From Aliivibrio_A kagoshimensis (GTDB taxonomy: Bacteria; Pseudomonadota; Gammaproteobacteria; Enterobacterales; Vibrionaceae): 42,703 bases of DNA. A program made the position numbers and the translations under genes. The notes under the pieces were generated by a model. That model made no database searches and had not been told where the DNA came from. It saw nothing but the letters and a program-made list of their open reading frames with translations. Shown in pieces: positions 42,684-42,703 of this stretch. Numbering within the stretch: the stretch's first letter is position 1; every line of letters begins with the position of its first letter. The stretch covers positions 1 to 42,703 of the forward strand of contig NZ_JAKJSQ010000037.1 of assembly GCF_050337105.1 (NCBI RefSeq), given 5' to 3'.

Positions 42684-42703
42684 ATGATTATTGAATTGAA
42701 AAC
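42684..42703 (+). CDS. Possible start of a gene running off the window
   Basis: ATG 42684 opens a frame (MIIELK) that stays open to the window end. A weak GAG lies 7 bases upstream. Only six codons are visible, so this is tentative. Confidence 0.25.

Noticed and set aside
1..42703. CRISPR arrays, tRNA or rRNA genes, prophage or integron cassettes
   Set aside because: No spaced direct repeats of CRISPR form, no tRNA cloverleaf or rRNA sequence, no integrase or phage structural gene, and no attC-like repeats were found by eye.

Overview
The window looks like a stretch of a Vibrio-type gammaproteobacterial chromosome, possibly the smaller replicon. This is inferred from the gene content: anaerobic nrdDG, talB, a YeiR-type GTPase, DUF2797, DUF3820, a YjiH-type transporter, c-di-GMP genes, a second cysS-like gene, and AT-rich intergenic DNA with classical hairpin terminators. 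I see no rRNA, tRNA, CRISPR array, intact insertion sequence or phage module. One base (21557) is undetermined.

Layout. 1-5.2 kb: a membrane HD-GYP c-di-GMP phosphodiesterase with a solute-binding sensor domain, then a LysR regulator divergent from two overlapping DMT/YdcZ half-transporters. 5.2-8.2 kb: a cysteinyl-tRNA synthetase gene preceded by what reads as a complete ribosome-mediated attenuator (leader peptide with four consecutive Cys codons, pause hairpin, antiterminator, terminator), convergent and overlapping with dsdA. 8.2-10.6 kb: a small conserved ORF and an AraC/GyrI-like regulator divergent from a PLP aminotransferase. 10.6-14 kb: a 0.6-kb non-coding block ending in a strong terminator, yeiR, the ribosome-assembly GTPase ylqF and a stand-alone EAL protein. 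14-17 kb: nrdD-nrdG with candidate FNR and paired NrdR sites.

17-24 kb: an envelope cluster made of an outer-membrane beta-barrel, a LolA-like periplasmic protein and an RND/MMPL exporter in one operon, a TetR regulator, and divergent yceJ-yceI. Four copies of one palindrome (TTGACG-N3-CGTCAA type) flank the RND and tetR promoters and give a concrete regulatory model. 24-27 kb: an MscS-type channel, a secreted trypsin-like protease and a PEP-CTERM surface protein. 27-31 kb: Nudix, DUF3820, GNAT, a small secreted protein, cysteine dioxygenase, a c-type cytochrome and transaldolase. 31-36.5 kb: a transposase-like tandem zinc-ribbon protein with no IS ends seen, DUF2797, a DEAD-box helicase started at TTG, and a YjiH-like membrane protein. 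36.7-42.7 kb: a large ABC-class ATPase, unknown proteins, a cluster of DnaA-box-like 9-mers in an AT-rich spacer, an FAD oxidoreductase, a PilZ protein and an unknown protein.

The strongest candidate for something undescribed is the Cys-codon attenuator in front of cysS. Next come the TetR palindrome regulon linking the RND/LolA-like/barrel operon to yceJI, and the DnaA-box cluster near 39.74-39.85 kb. All assignments come from reading the sequence; no database search was run.
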